The position numbers and the translations under genes were made by a program. Below are positions 1 through 12,275 of a stretch of DNA of 64,000 nt, one piece after another. This DNA is from Distichodus sexfasciatus (lineage: Eukaryota; Chordata; Actinopteri; Characiformes; Distichodontidae). The stretch covers positions 7,555,529 to 7,619,528 of the forward strand of contig JAVGVS010000004.1 of the NCBI GenBank assembly GCA_032718565.1, in the 5' to 3' direction. Position 1 is the first letter of the stretch; every line of letters starts with the position of its first letter. Under the pieces are notes generated by a model that worked only from the letters and a program-made list of their open reading frames with translations, did not search any database and was not told the origin of the DNA.

Positions 1-352
1 TAGCATTTAAGCTGATGCTAGTCTGGGTCCAGAAAAACACTAACCATTAACTAAGCTATATTTAAGATATTTAATTTTGGTTTATGTTATGTTCTATTTG
101 AACTGTGTAAGGAAGACTGTTCCTGTAATAAGAAATGGATGGAGCTATTCCAAAGTAGGGACGTCAGAATGTAAATGTCAAAGACGGCACACCCACGATT
201 GTTAATATGCATTTGTAAATAGGTTAAAAAGCGGGTAAATATGTGAGGCGTCTACATAAACCAAACGGAAGTGAAAATCTCTGCAGCACTAAGGTTATGC
301 CTGGTTTTATTAATCACAGCCTGGGACATGAATCATCTACGCTGGACCCTAA

Positions 353-373
353 TAATAATAATAATAATAATAA
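353..373 (+). repeat. (AAT)n microsatellite
   Basis: Seven AAT/ATA units in a row. The remainder of 1-899 is non-coding with no recognised feature apart from a short GT run at 630-657. Confidence 0.8.
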
Positions 374-899
374 CGAGCTCAGGCTGCTCTCTCATGGTTA
401 ATGTGATCTTAGGACAATACTGCTTTAGGGAAACTGAGCATAGGTTTATTAGAATGGCTTAACTGCTTTAAGAATTGCACCTCGCCCCTGTGTGATCATT
501 TATGAATTCCATCTGCAGTTATTCTGTATTAGTTCTTAATAGCCAGCAGCATGATGAACAAAATGCATAAATAAATAGAGGTAACATCATTTTGGAAATT
601 TTACAAGATATGAGACAATTGTGTTTCTGTTTGCTTGTGTGCGTGTGTGTTTGTGTGTAAAGGTGTGTTTATGACATATGGCTTGAGGGTAGAAATCATT
701 TTGAACTCAGGTGTTGAGTGCTGATGCTTGCCGAATGAGTCAAGTAATGCAATGTGTATCTATTTGTGATAGAATCTTGTGTGTTAGAATCCTGCAATTC
801 ATTTATGAAGTACTTTAATAACAACACAATCAAGCATAGGTGCCATAAAGAGTCATATACATATAAATTAATAAAATAAAAATACATAAAAATTATATT

Positions 900-1088
900 G
901 GGGCAGTTGGTGGCGTAACGGTAGAGCGTTCGCCCCGTGATCAGAATGTCACAGGTTGCTCCCCGGGTGCTTGTTAGCTGCCCACTGCTCCTTCATGGTT
1001 GGGTTTAATGCAGAGGTCACATTTCATTGTGGTGCACTGTGTGTGTGCTGTGGTGTGTTCACAATGACAAATAATCACTCACTTTCAT
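900..1088 (+). repeat. tRNA-derived SINE copy
   Basis: The head GGGGCAGTTGGTGGCGTAAC then GGTAGAGCG is tRNA-like (A-box region). It is followed by the body shared with copies at 18634, 36747 and 59001 (CACTGCTCCTTCATGG, AGGTCACATTTC) and the tail CACAATGACAAATAATCACTC. The B box is decayed. Confidence 0.65.
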
Positions 1089-1089
1089 A

Positions 1090-2239
1090 TTGACAACCAC
1101 AGGGCCAGGAGCGACTACTGGAATCTAAAACAGGTAAATAAAAACAAGATTAAAACAGACAAAGTAGGAATTTAAAACAGGATAAATAAATAAATATAAG
1201 TAGACACATAAATTGTATAGCTGGAAAACACAGTTGAGTTAAAACCTGAAATAAAAATAGGTTTAAAGATAAGATTTACAAATTACAATGTTATCAATCT
1301 TGGAAGCAACGACTACAATACCGCTGTGAAAACCAAATCTTACTCTTTTACTTAAGAACTGCAGTAGTTCCTAAACTGTATTATGCACAAATGTGACTTG
1401 TGCATCACGTCCCCATTAGCTTTAATTTGTTTTTCATGGTCTTGGGTGGCATTTTTGTCCTTTTAATCTCTACAAGCATAAGTCAGCAGAGTAAACACTG
1501 TTGTGGGCTTTGCTGAATGAGGAGAAAATGAGGAGATAAACAAAGAAAGACTTGTATTATGACAAGTGTCACGTTCCTGTGCTGACCTCGGCACTTTTGG
1601 GCAACATATTTCACTTTTCAATTACAGTACAAGGGCAAAATAAATCCCACCTAAAGCCCCAACCTCACAGATTGCATCTGCTGAAGCACTGAAGTTCACA
1701 CAGATATACTAAACAGCAATACAGAAGTATCATCTGTCACATTTTTTCTTGTAGCAGAGCAGGACAACCAGAAACTTCTGGTCAAATGACCAGAATAATA
1801 AGTGACAGCTCAAGTATTGGTGTACTTGCACTTAAAATTCAAAGTAAAGTTTCAGAAGTATAAACGTTCAAAAGTACATTTTCTCTTTAACATCAATGCA
1901 TTGTTTTAGTTGCCACTAAACACAGAAAATATTCAAAAATACCTCAAAAATAGTCAATATGGAAGTTGGTGTGTGGTCTGGAAGGGAGTATATATTTATA
2001 CTTGAAGAACATAGTGGAATAAAAGTGTTGTATGGTTGTATAAGTTATAAAGGAGTATGTACTGTAAATATACATACATACAGTATATTGTACTATGAAA
2101 CAATACAATACTCAAGGATATTTCTTCCTTTCTGCCTTTTAGATGTACAATTCCAAAGAATAAATAGAAAATAAATATGCAGCCAAGACGATTGCCCATT
2201 GTTAAAAATCTGTAAAATTATGGAAGAATATATTGACAG
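1090..2239. other. Non-coding stretch, nothing recognised
   Basis: AT-rich sequence without a supported frame or repeat. Short frames at 1959-2174 and 1996-2311 are chance. The same holds for 2413-3359, apart from a (GT)n run at 2934-2948. Confidence 0.5.
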
Positions 2240-2412
2240 TGGGCGGCACAGTGGTGCAGTGGTTGGTGCTGCGAGTGCTCCGGTTTCCTCCCACAGACCA
2301 AAAGCATGCAATAAAGGTTAATTTGCGACTCCAAATTGGTCCCGTAAGGTGTGAATGTGTGTGTGATTGCCCAGGGTTGTTCTTGACCTTGTGCCCGTAA
2401 ATTCCAGGTCAT
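2240..2412 (+). repeat. Third tRNA-derived SINE family, internally deleted copy
   Basis: GGGCGGCACAGTGGTGCAGT then GGTTGGTGCTGC is the tRNA-like head. It jumps to GCTCCGGTTTCCTCCCACAG and continues with CATGCAATAAAGGTTAATTT. The middle that the 33125 copy retains is missing. Confidence 0.65.
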
Positions 2413-3359
2413 TTACAATTATGGCCAATAGTAAAATAAGACATTACTTGTAATACAATACAGAATATGTACTGTTAAATTACATTTTGTTACAGTGTGG
2501 TCAAAATTGACTGTTGATCAAGGGATATTAGATGACTGGACAGACTGTAGCATCTAACTGAACACTAACAAATTGTTACTGGGTTTCTAATAAAATGGCC
2601 ATGACTGTATATATACTCTAAGTGCCACCATAATCTGTTGGTAACGCCACAGTAATATCCTCAAGACCGTAAATAATAAATGTGACAAGCCAATGTGAAA
2701 TAACTGCATAGCGTAAAATCCAATTACCTTGTTCATTACCCTTATCCATACACACACTCACGGTATCTCTCTCTCTAAAGGTAAAAATCATCTCTCTGTG
2801 TCAGGTAGAACTCCCAAGCTGGAGTTTCTGTCTGTTCACCAGCTTGTTAGGGTGAGGTTCAGGTCTTTGAAGAACTTTTCCTTACTCTCAAGACCCAGTG
2901 AGAGTTATTAAGGAAAGCTGCAGAAGTCGGAGTGTGTGTGTGTGTGTTTCTGGGTAGATTCTTAACCACATGGCCCCAGGAGCTCAGCCTGGTTAATTAA
3001 GAGTCTCTCAAATTCACAATTAGCACTCACGCATCCACAAACATTTGGGTGTCTGTTCGGGGCGAGGAATGTCAGTCTACACCAACATGAAGATGTGCAG
3101 AGGAAGCTATCACACATTAAAACCTTTTACTTAAAACACACAACAGCAGTCTCATGGCAGCCAGAGGTCAAATTATTATCAGCGTGGATAATTATCAGCG
3201 TCAATATTCAGCATTTTTATGTTTAATCTAACTTTCCAATAAAATAAGTTATTTATACGTAAGTACAAATAATATACAATGTATAAGTTATTATGCTGCT
3301 TAGGGTATGATATAGCCATCTCTCTCTGTCTGAAGTCACTCCTCTGCTGTTTGGTATCA

Positions 3360-3480
3360 TTTACATTTACTTTTATGAAAATTATCAGATGCTTTTATCC
3401 AGAGTGACTGCCATATCCTTGTTACAGTCTCCCTGGAGCAACTTAGGCTAAGGGCTTTGGTTAGGGACCCAGTGGTGGTT
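3360..3480 (-). repeat. SINE tail fragment (GCATTTAGCAGA family)
   Basis: CATTTACATTTACTTTTATG, TATCCAGAGTGACTGCCAT, CTCCCTGGAGCAACTTAGGC, then AAGGGCTTTGGTTAGGGACC. Diverged relative of 43205-43412. Confidence 0.45.
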
Positions 3481-5116
3481 CTGAAGATCTGTGATATTGG
3501 TATGAATCCTGAAAAAATATTGGTCAACCTTTTATTTTTACACTTCAGGTACTAGTTTTGTAGCTGTTTCTTTTCAGGAGCTTGCGGTCATTTGGACGTC
3601 TTTAAAATCTCACCATGACCTGATTGGTTAGACATTGGGCCAATTTCCCAGTCAACGCTTAAACCTAGTCCTAGTCTAGCTTTGAGTTTGAATGGTAAAT
3701 CTTCATTGCTGCTACAATCATAGAGCAAGAAACCGGCCCCACAAGTTTAGCCAATCAACACTGAAGGCCAACGGTATTGCATTCCGGCAAAGAAACTGGG
3801 AGCTCTCTGCACTTTATAGCATTTAGCAGATGCTCTTATACAGAATGAATTTCCTAATTATAATAACAACTAAGAATTGTTTTACAGTTGTTTACAAGTG
3901 ATTACTTATACTTAAGATTAGGGATGCCCCGAAAATTAGGCCATCAAAAAAATAAGGCCGAAAATGGCCAAAAATGCATTTTTGGTTTTCGTCCGAAAGA
4001 CTTTTAAACACGACCGAAACAGGAAGTTGGGATGATGTAAGCAAAAATGACAGAATCTGTCTTCCCAAACCGCAATATGTAATTTTCGTTTAAACAATAG
4101 AATCCATCTCAAACCTGAACAATACCGTTGTACATATGTGTGTAAATAAATATAGTGCTACTGTATGTGTAATTATTGTGAGACATCAGACTATAGCTAA
4201 TATGTACTTTTAACAATTATTTTCTTCTGCCATAATTATGCCATGAAATATTGCACTTTAATAATGTCAGCATTTAAATGTTTGTACGGAAACTGTTAAG
4301 TCATAATCTAATAAAAATATTTTGAATAAATTGTTCGTTATTGGTTATTAACAAAAATTTGTTTGATCCAAGATATGTGCGAAATAATAACATTATTTTA
4401 ATAACATTATCTAGAGTCCAGTGTACCAACATAGATCTAGAGTCTAGTGTGCCTAAAAAGAGCCAATTTGAACTTTCTTACCGTGTATTACACAATATAT
4501 AGGACATATTTATATATACCTCAAAATTATGTTAACGTATGATTAAATAAACATTTGCCAATAAATATAATAGTTGTCTTTGGTACTGGCCATAATACAA
4601 TATTTTTACTATGCTAAACAATTTTTTCTAAGGAGCCTATGAGAAATCATTTAAATTTCTACAAGAAAAACTACTATTCTAGTTATATACAAACTATGTT
4701 GTTTTTAATAAAAATAAGGTTTTTTTCTCACAAACCAGCAAAGAGAGCTGTTTATTTTTCAAACGCAACAGAATGTCAACAGAATAGAGTATAAAACAAC
4801 ACTTAAATATATTAATTAATTTGACAACAAATGACAACAAATGCTATAAAATGACAGCAAATACTATATACAAACAACAGAGATCCTTGAAAATATACAA
4901 CAATTTACAGAACTACAATCAGTGATCAAGGCCTTGTCAGTTTTGTTCGCTAAAAACAGATGCATATCCTATAACTAATTTATAAAATAACATAATGTAC
5001 TGTACACATACAGTGATCCTTGAAACTACATTAAACAAGCTACACTAAACTACAAAACGTGAAAGCCCTTGTCCGCTGTGTTTGTTTTCTAAAACCAAAT
5101 GCATATCCTTAACAGT

Positions 5117-5988
5117 TGAAAACAAATAAAAAGAGATAGACAATGGCATCTTTCTCTTCTTCAGTGTAACACACAGGGTTTTTAAGTTGCTCCAATGATC
5201 TAAGGACATCACCATCCTCCATTGTGAGGATTCTGGAAAGGACCACAGGAGACTCAAAAAGTTCACAGTGATCTTGGTATCATTTGCTTGCAGTTTTCAG
5301 GTGTGTCATTACTTTTGGTTCCTACAGTGGATTACACAAAGTACAGTTTGTTGAAACAGCATAAAATATGCAATAATACAAATGTTAATAAAAATTGTTC
5401 TAAGAATAAAATAGACACATACTTCAGAGTGTGGCAGAGATAAAGTCTCCTCCTGGGTTGTCATGGACTCAAGTTTCAAAAAACCTTGCATGTCATTGCA
5501 GTAAGCAGAAATTGAGACATAAACCCAGATATACATAAAGTCAAGTTTAAACTAACCTGGGAAGGCTCCAGGGGCCTCCTTGGCAATCTAAACACGGGGT
5601 CAGTGTCTCCTCGCAGAAGAGCATGAGCCTCTGTTGTCCAGTGAGCAAATCTTTTTCAATGGCTTACAGTAAGAAATTTATGTTAACTTTGTTAACGAAT
5701 TGAGTACAACAGCCAGACAATATAATAAAAAATAATGTTTTCTGAGGCAAAGATAACGCCACTAATCTGAGGCATATCATCCTAAATAAAAACAAAAAAA
5801 TATTTTTTATGTCCAATATAATTTATCACTTCAAATAAAAAGAAAATACATTAACTTACTTTGTAAAAACACTGCATTTTTTATATGCACGTCCAGGTGG
5901 CTCTTTAGTCTGCTCAGCGTTGCTGGCTTAAAGTTAGGACAAAGCGGGCAATGATACAGACGGCAGCATGTGCCGCATCTGATTATTT
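5117..5988 (-). pseudogene. Multi-exon C2H2-type zinc-finger gene or remnant inside hAT-like element
   Basis: On the minus strand, 5988-5860 is a clean exon: acceptor CTCTACCAG, donor A|GTAAGT. It encodes IRCGTCC, then YHCPLCPNFKPATLSRLKSH, then LDVH, which is a C2H2 finger (C-x2-C-x12-H-x3-H) preceded by extra cysteines. Three further blocks have splice-like edges: about 5643-5555 (contains HWTTEAHALLRGDTDPVF in one frame), about 5487-5424 (LESMTTQEETLSLPHSE) and about 5265-5117 (EDGDVLRSLEQLKNPVCY then TEEEKDA, then a stop). I could not join all four in one consistent frame, so it may be decayed or my junctions may be off by a base. It does not resemble a hAT transposase. It may be a captured host gene or a transposon-borne gene of unknown role. 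Confidence 0.45.
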
Positions 5989-7384
5989 CTGGTAGAGAAC
6001 CATTAGTTAGAATTAAAGAATGCATCTGTAATATTAAAACCATGCTAATTACTGAGCAATTAAAAAAAAAACCAAATACACATTTAAAACCACATTTTTA
6101 AATTCTGTCACCATGAAGAATTAGGTCAAAAAGAGATCTTATTATCAGCTAGTGGTCCTTTGAGATACAGCTAGTCCTTTAAAATATACTATTACCTGTT
6201 GAAATATTGCACACATCACCTACCTCACTTTAGTGATATTCTAAATAGGGTTATATATCAAAACGTTCATATTGAACTCTACTGCTGGAATTCCAAAACT
6301 AATTATAAACTCATTTTTTATATATTATTTATATGTATATTTTAAGTGCCTTTTCTTGTACTGTGTAAAGAAACTGTGGCTGGGACCTCCCTGAAATGAG
6401 TTTTTGCAGGTTGGGATGCCTGCTTTGGCTGACTTTATTATGTGACCGAGCACTAGTCTTAGGACTTTTTTAAGGTAAATACGTGTTTCCTGTAGTAAGG
6501 AGAGGAGTTCGACACACATATATTTCGATGTGATGATTAATTTTTAAAGTGTTAAGCCATACATACCACGTTTTAAGAATTATATGCGTGACAAGGTGGA
6601 TTCTACAGTGGCAGTCGGCAAGTCATAATCTATCGAGACAAGACGGATTCTGTCATTCGAACGGAAATGACGTAGGGGCTTGAGAGTGGATGGGGCCTGA
6701 CAGAGGACATGCACTCTCAGGCCCCTTCTGCAGCCAGACACTCCTGTGCCTGACTGGGTTATAGCCAACATGTCTGCCGACTCCAGATGTCAAATCGAAG
6801 CGAGGCATCGTCTGACCGCTCGCTTTCAAATGTCCTCTCGCTACCTGAAACCTGTTGCAGAGAGGTGTCTAAAATACAGGCAGAGTCTTCGGTCACTATG
6901 ACAGATTACCGTCCATTGGACTCTAGCTGTGATGGAACTCACTGTCTACGAAGTGATGTTATCAGTAGGCAAGGTGTATAAATTTTGGATAGCCCACTTC
7001 GATAGCTGTCTCATAAGGATGTTTATTATGCAGCTTGCCGGTCACCTGTGTAAACATGCCCAAATGAGTTTGAGCGTTCGCACTGTTACATGGAACGCCA
7101 CAAGTTCAGTCAAATCTTTCTCTTTATTACAGACAAAACTCTAACTGAAAAAAAATTCTAACTGAAAAAACAAAAACAACCAGTATTCTACTCACAATAC
7201 AGCCATTTATTGATAATTCCTAATGTTTATTTCAGGATCACAGTAATCGCGTAATTGTGACATGACCCGCATTGCACACTGGGGGATTGTGGGAAATGTA
7301 GTTATTTCTCAGAAAGCCCAAATGCAGCTTATTTTATAGGCACGCTATGTAGGGCCAAGTTAAACATTTTATTTAGAATTTTTA

Positions 7385-8024
7385 GGGGTCCATGCAGTAC
7401 AACTGCTGGAACCCTATTGGAATTGTGCGGCTTTTTAAAAATTATTATTATTATTTTTCTGCCTTAATACGCATTGTGGAGAAAAAACAGTAAGACCTAC
7501 AGCTTTGAAATTTGGCAGGTAGGTCTGGTACCCTGGTACACACTACTCAGGCAAAAGAAATTGCACCACTCTGCCAGTTGGTGGCGCTATAAAAAGCTAT
7601 TTTGCATTTTGCCTAAAAATTTTGCGTTTTGCCTAATAACTTTTGAACCATAGCTCCGATTCTCAAAATTTTTATACTTAATCCTTGGGTCAAGCTGAAT
7701 CTTTATAGACCCCTCCCATCTATCTCTGCCATATTGGATTTCTTGCTCATTTGCATAATATGCGAAACCAACACTTGCAAACTAGTTGAGAAAAAACTGT
7801 AAGACCGATAGCTTTGAAATTTGGCAGGTAGGTCCCGTACCCCACCCACTACTCAGTCAAAAAAATTGCACCACTCTGCCAGTTGGTGGCACTATAATAA
7901 GCTATTTTGCATTTTGCCTAACTTTTGAACCGTAGCTCCGATTCTCAAAAATCTTGCACCATCTTACTCCTTGGGTCAAGACGAATCTTCAAAATCTGAT
8001 AAGGCTGCAGACTGCATGGACCCC
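7385..8024. mobile_element. 640-bp inverted-repeat element nested in the hAT-like unit
   Basis: Perfect 14-bp terminal inverted repeats, GGGGTCCATGCAGT (7385-7398) and its complement (8011-8024). The interior contains an (ATT)n stretch and two direct copies of a roughly 120-bp unit (about 7500-7625 and 7798-7935), recognisable by TTTGAAATTTGGCAGGTAGG. Small related pieces occur at 39617-39693. It is non-coding. The superfamily is not settled and no clear target duplication is visible. Confidence 0.55.
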
Positions 8025-8849
8025 GCAATCACTGCTTGCAGTTATATTATTATATTTTATATTGTCCATTATTGGAATGTCAGCATTCAGTGATAAATAA
8101 ATATTTTCATAGTTTTGTAACTGATTTATTCTTTGAAGCATGAACATTTATTTAATGAGGTAAGTACTCATGGTCCCAGCCATAACAGCAATGGTACAAA
8201 ACATGGCATACTAATTTAAGTGTTTCCTCGTTTTCGGTTTCCAGTTTCTGCCAAAAATTTCATTTCGATGCGTCTCTATTTAAGATAATTTTTCTAAACT
8301 CTTAGCACAGCAGCACACCTACATCACACAATTGGCCAAATTGTTAATTTTCTTCTCAAAAATGCATTTTGTTAATTAAATACTAACTCTTCATTTCAAA
8401 ATACAACACATTTTTCTACACACACTTACTTTATCAAAACACAGGATCTCTGAATTCTGTCAAAGAATAGCACGTTTTCAATTCACAAGGTACACACAGT
8501 CAATAAAAGTGCACCAGCTTTCAAAGTACTATCAGTTGGTGGTATTACAAAAACCGCATTGATTTTTATGTTTATGCTGTCTACCTGCATACAAAACACA
8601 CTATCCACCATTTTATAGTTAGGTGTCCTTACAGGTAACCACATTTATTGTTTTGGAGTTAAATGTCAGCATCTAATGTTTATATTCTAAGCCACAGTAG
8701 AAAAAACAGAAAATTGCTGTTGACTGCTGACACTGAATTTATCACAGTGGTTTATCACATGGTCTATGATGGTGACATGTATTTTTATAATTTACTACTG
8801 CTCTTGTAGCCATTTGAACACCACCATCACACATTCATACACCGCTCCT

Positions 8850-9140
8850 TTGTCCTCTCCCTGGGTCAGCTGTTCCTCTCCCTGGCCCTACTCCTCTTCC
8901 CAGTCTATCTGCACTTCTCCCTGGCCCCCGTCCTCTTCCAAGTCTACCTGCTTGTCTCCCTGACCACCACTCCTCTTCCCACTTCACCTGCTTCTCTCCC
9001 TGGGCCCACTCCTCTTCCCACTCTACTGTCTCCTCTCCCTAGCCCCATGCCTCTTCCCAGTCTCCCTGTTCCTCTCCCTGACTCCACTGCTTTTCCCAGT
9101 CCACCTGCTTCTCTCCTTAGCTCTGCTCCTCTCCCCAGGC
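8850..9140. repeat. 39-bp minisatellite, about 7 units
   Basis: Repeats of CTCCTCTTCCCAGTCTACCT then GCTTCTCTCCCTGGCCC with substitutions. The unit length is a multiple of three, so long frames stay open on both strands (9047-9340 plus, 8944-9279 minus). No start context, splice sites or homology supports coding. Confidence 0.65.
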
Positions 9141-9340
9141 CCTTAACTCTCCCTCGGCCAAAGCTTCCTCTTACTAGTTCAGGCATTATTTTTCTCCTCT
9201 GTGTTCTGTTTCTGTGTCTAACAACATCTGCCCCAAAAGTCCCACTTTTATGTGTGTCATTGCAATTGAACGTAAACACCAGCCTTTGTGTCGGATTCAG
9301 ACTGGCATCAGATGTGGTTTGCCCAGTATACCCAACATAA

Positions 9341-10693
9341 ACCCGCTGTGTGTCAATTATTTAGTGATGGGTTTCTTATAACTTGTCTGTCAAGACAATG
9401 TAAGTCAAAGCAAAGCAAAGTCAAAGTAAACTGCATATTGTGTGAAAACAACATGAAATGCATTAATGGTATGGCCACAACAGACCAAAGGTGTGCTAAT
9501 TGAATTTAGAGTTTTGAAAATGTGATTACAGATTGGACAAACGCATGTTTAGCGATTGAAAAAAACGGTAAATTGCAGTCTTAGAACAACTTAGATCGAA
9601 AACCTCTAGGATTCCAATCTTCCAAGATCTGTATCCTCGGCCAATGCTTTGTAGTCTGCAGCACTGACATTTCAACATAGATTGTAATAAGCCAAAGAAA
9701 AGTAATTCAATTCTACCTGTTATTATTTCATTTAAAACCCTGTGCAATGGACTGTGATGAAAAAGATCATTATTAACCAACGTTAGTTTGTTCTTACCAC
9801 ATACCAATTAGAAAAGTTGGCCACGGGAGACTGGAGTCAGAAGTTAAAAATACTGATAGTGATAATTATTATTTAATTCATGCTAAATCAAATCAAACTG
9901 GCTTAACTCATTTAAAAAACAGGTTGGAACCCCTGAAACGATACTGAACCACCCAGCAACCCCACGGTGGACCTGATGCTCAAACATTCAGCTGTTTGCT
10001 GTTTTATAAGTAAAAAGAGAGATGGGGTGGTGGAAGAGAGAGATGGTTGAGTTAATTTGGTAAAGGAGAGGGTAATGTGGCGTGCCACTACGATACATCA
10101 TCTCAAACCTCCTGCTCAGACTCAAAGGAGGCTGCTGAGAATTCATCAGCTGGAACAATCATTGTGTTGTCATTTTGCTGCACAATTAATGGGCCCTGGG
10201 TTACTCCGGAGGGATGTAGTGTGTATAAGACATGGTGGAGAGGGAGACTCGTCTATAGTAATGCATCACCTTTAATGAATCTGTCGCTTGAACTAAACCA
10301 CTGACATTCCATCACCAATTTATGTCCTCATCTTGTCCCGAGGGTATGCACTGGTATGGTTTGCAGTCTGTATATTGTATGTGAATAAATGTGCCATATA
10401 CTGAAGGATGCTTGAAGGCTTCCAGTTTCTTTCTGTAGGCCTCATTCACCAACCATTCCTAAGAAGAAATTTGTTAGAATTTTGTTTTCATCAAGATTCT
10501 GACCAATGTTTTCTTATTTAAGATTTTTTCGTAGGTAAAGGAAGAATCTACAAATGGTGAAGAGCACAAATGCAAAATACAAAAGTCACAACAGAGGTGA
10601 GCAGCAGTCTGTCTGTATTATCGGTATGGGTTTCGGAGGGACTTTAATTGCTGGCGGACAAGGCGATTAACATAAAGGTTTTTGACAAACAAA
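9341..10693. other. Non-coding stretch, nothing recognised
   Basis: No splice-bounded frame, RNA or known repeat. 10057-10304 has two overlapping short frames on one strand in moderately GC-rich sequence but no further support. 8287-8849 and 11200-12126 are likewise featureless. Confidence 0.45.
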
Positions 10694-10890
10694 CAGTGTT
10701 GGGAAGTTTACTTTAAAAACGTGTTCCAATACAGAACACAGAATACATGCCCTAAAGTGTAATTTGTTAAATATTCTGTTAGATAACTCAATGTGATTAG
10801 TGTATTCCGAATATTTTGGATTTCTTCCACATTGTCTTGATTATTACAACTGTATAAATGTGGCAATGACACTGTTCATATTCCACCTCC
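10694..10890 (+). mobile_element. hAT element end, same family as the 62.3 kb copy
   Basis: Begins CAGTGTTGGGAAGTTTACTT and shares a stretch (ATTGTCTTGATTATTACAAC followed by TGTATAAATGTGGCAATGAC) with 62284-62405. The CAGTGTTGGG terminus is of the same type as the complete element at 49950. Further AT-rich hAT-like sequence with GTAACTGTATTCC motifs continues to about 11200, but the other terminus was not found. Confidence 0.55.
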
Positions 10891-12126
10891 TTAATTTCCA
10901 AGACAGAAATGTGTTTCTGTTCTGGCTCTGTCGTACTGACTCCGTCTCTGACTCCTCCATTGTGTGACTGCGGCACCCTGCATTAAATGGACGTTTACAT
11001 TAGAATCTTTGGTTGCGTATCCTGAAGGGCTTCTGGTGGAATGGAATTGCCAAAATTTATTAGAGGATAAACATGTGAAACAGAAAAATGCTGTCATGTA
11101 ATTCATTATTTGTAACAATGTAACTGTATTCCAATTTGTATTTAAACTATAACTGTAATTGAATACAGTAACCCATTAATTTGTAATCTGAATACCAAAC
11201 CCAATACTGCAAACAAATTAGTCTCACCTGCCTCTTAAACGTCTTCAATAAGCTTACGTCAATCTTCTCATCCGCAAGCAGTAAAAGTCCACTAGAAACC
11301 AATAATATAGATGGACCCCTGCTCACCTCCACACCTTTGCTTCAGCTATTGCATTCATATTGTGACTTTTGTATTCATGCTGTGATTTTTTGCATTTCAA
11401 ATGTGGCATTTGCATTCTGTGCAGTCAACTTATAGGTCAAAGGACATTACAGTTTGTTGCGCATTGTGCTGCATAGCCACAAAGCTACTCGATATTTGTT
11501 GAGCGGTCAAAATGTTTTAGCTGATTGGTGTAATTGCTGCATGGAAATGAAGCTCTCTGTGGTCAGACTTTCCAAAAAAAACCTATCAGGAATCTGTCAT
11601 GTCCAGGTGAGAAGATCTGATACCTGCCTCAGTTAGCAGAGCTCTGGGTTGCCGATCCACCCACCGGGAAATCGCTAACTGCTCGTCTCCACCTCGCTTG
11701 CTCGATCAAAAGCGATGTATCTGCCAAGAATACAATATGGCTTGAAAGGGGATTTGATTTTAAGCTTCTGGATGTTGCTGAAAACACGCTGTGGCACCAT
11801 CCTGAGACGTTACATAACACATAACACACTATAGTAAAACTATGGTAGGATAGCGGTGGAATCTAGTGGTAGAATACCAGTGTTGAGGAGTAGCTAAATA
11901 AACTGTAGCATGGCAAAATGCTACACTGTTGGCAAAAAATATGATTATTTCTATCTCTTATAAAAAATCGGTATTTTTCCACTAGCAGGTGTTTATGATT
12001 TGTGTTGAATTTTTAGGAGATAGGCTACCATGGAAGTGTGGTGCATGCTGATTGTGCACTCCTCGCAACTGCAAGATGGAGCCGGAGGATGGAGTGCGCC
12101 TTGGCTAAGATGGAAACAAGAGTTAT

Positions 12127-12275
12127 TATTTGTCATGGTGAACACAGCAAAACACAACACACCACAACGAAATCTGCATTTGACCTGTCTGTGAAGGAAC
12201 AATGGGAAGCTTTAACAGCACCCGGAGAGCAGTGCTGGGGGTGGGACTTTGCTCATGAGTACCTCAGGGGTACAT
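12127..12275 (-). repeat. tRNA-derived SINE copy, head truncated
   Basis: Minus-strand copy of the family: tail TTGTCATGGTGAACACAGC (plus-strand reading), body with CATTTGACCTGTCTGTGAAG, ending in CATGAGTACCTCAGGGGTAC. The tRNA-like head is missing. Confidence 0.6.

Larger units (their letters stand above)
3919..8278. mobile_element. hAT-like DNA transposon with 8-bp target duplication
   Basis: The left end reads TAGGGATGCCCCGAAA (3919). The right end, read inward on the minus strand, is TAGAGACGCATCGAAATGAA, so the termini form an imperfect inverted repeat of hAT type. The flanks are CTTAAGAT (3911-3918) and TTTAAGAT (8279-8286), a 7/8-matching 8-bp target site duplication in the size hAT elements make. 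The 5' subterminal region is rich in GGCCGAAAA-type motifs. No hAT transposase frame was seen. The element instead contains a zinc-finger gene remnant (about 5117-5988) and a nested 640-bp element (7385-8024). Confidence 0.65.

Noticed and set aside
900..970. Possible tRNA gene
   Set aside because: tRNA-like head of a SINE with decayed B box; the same body recurs at several sites.
8944..9279. 111-residue Gly/Arg-rich minus-strand frame
   Set aside because: Explained by the 39-bp minisatellite.
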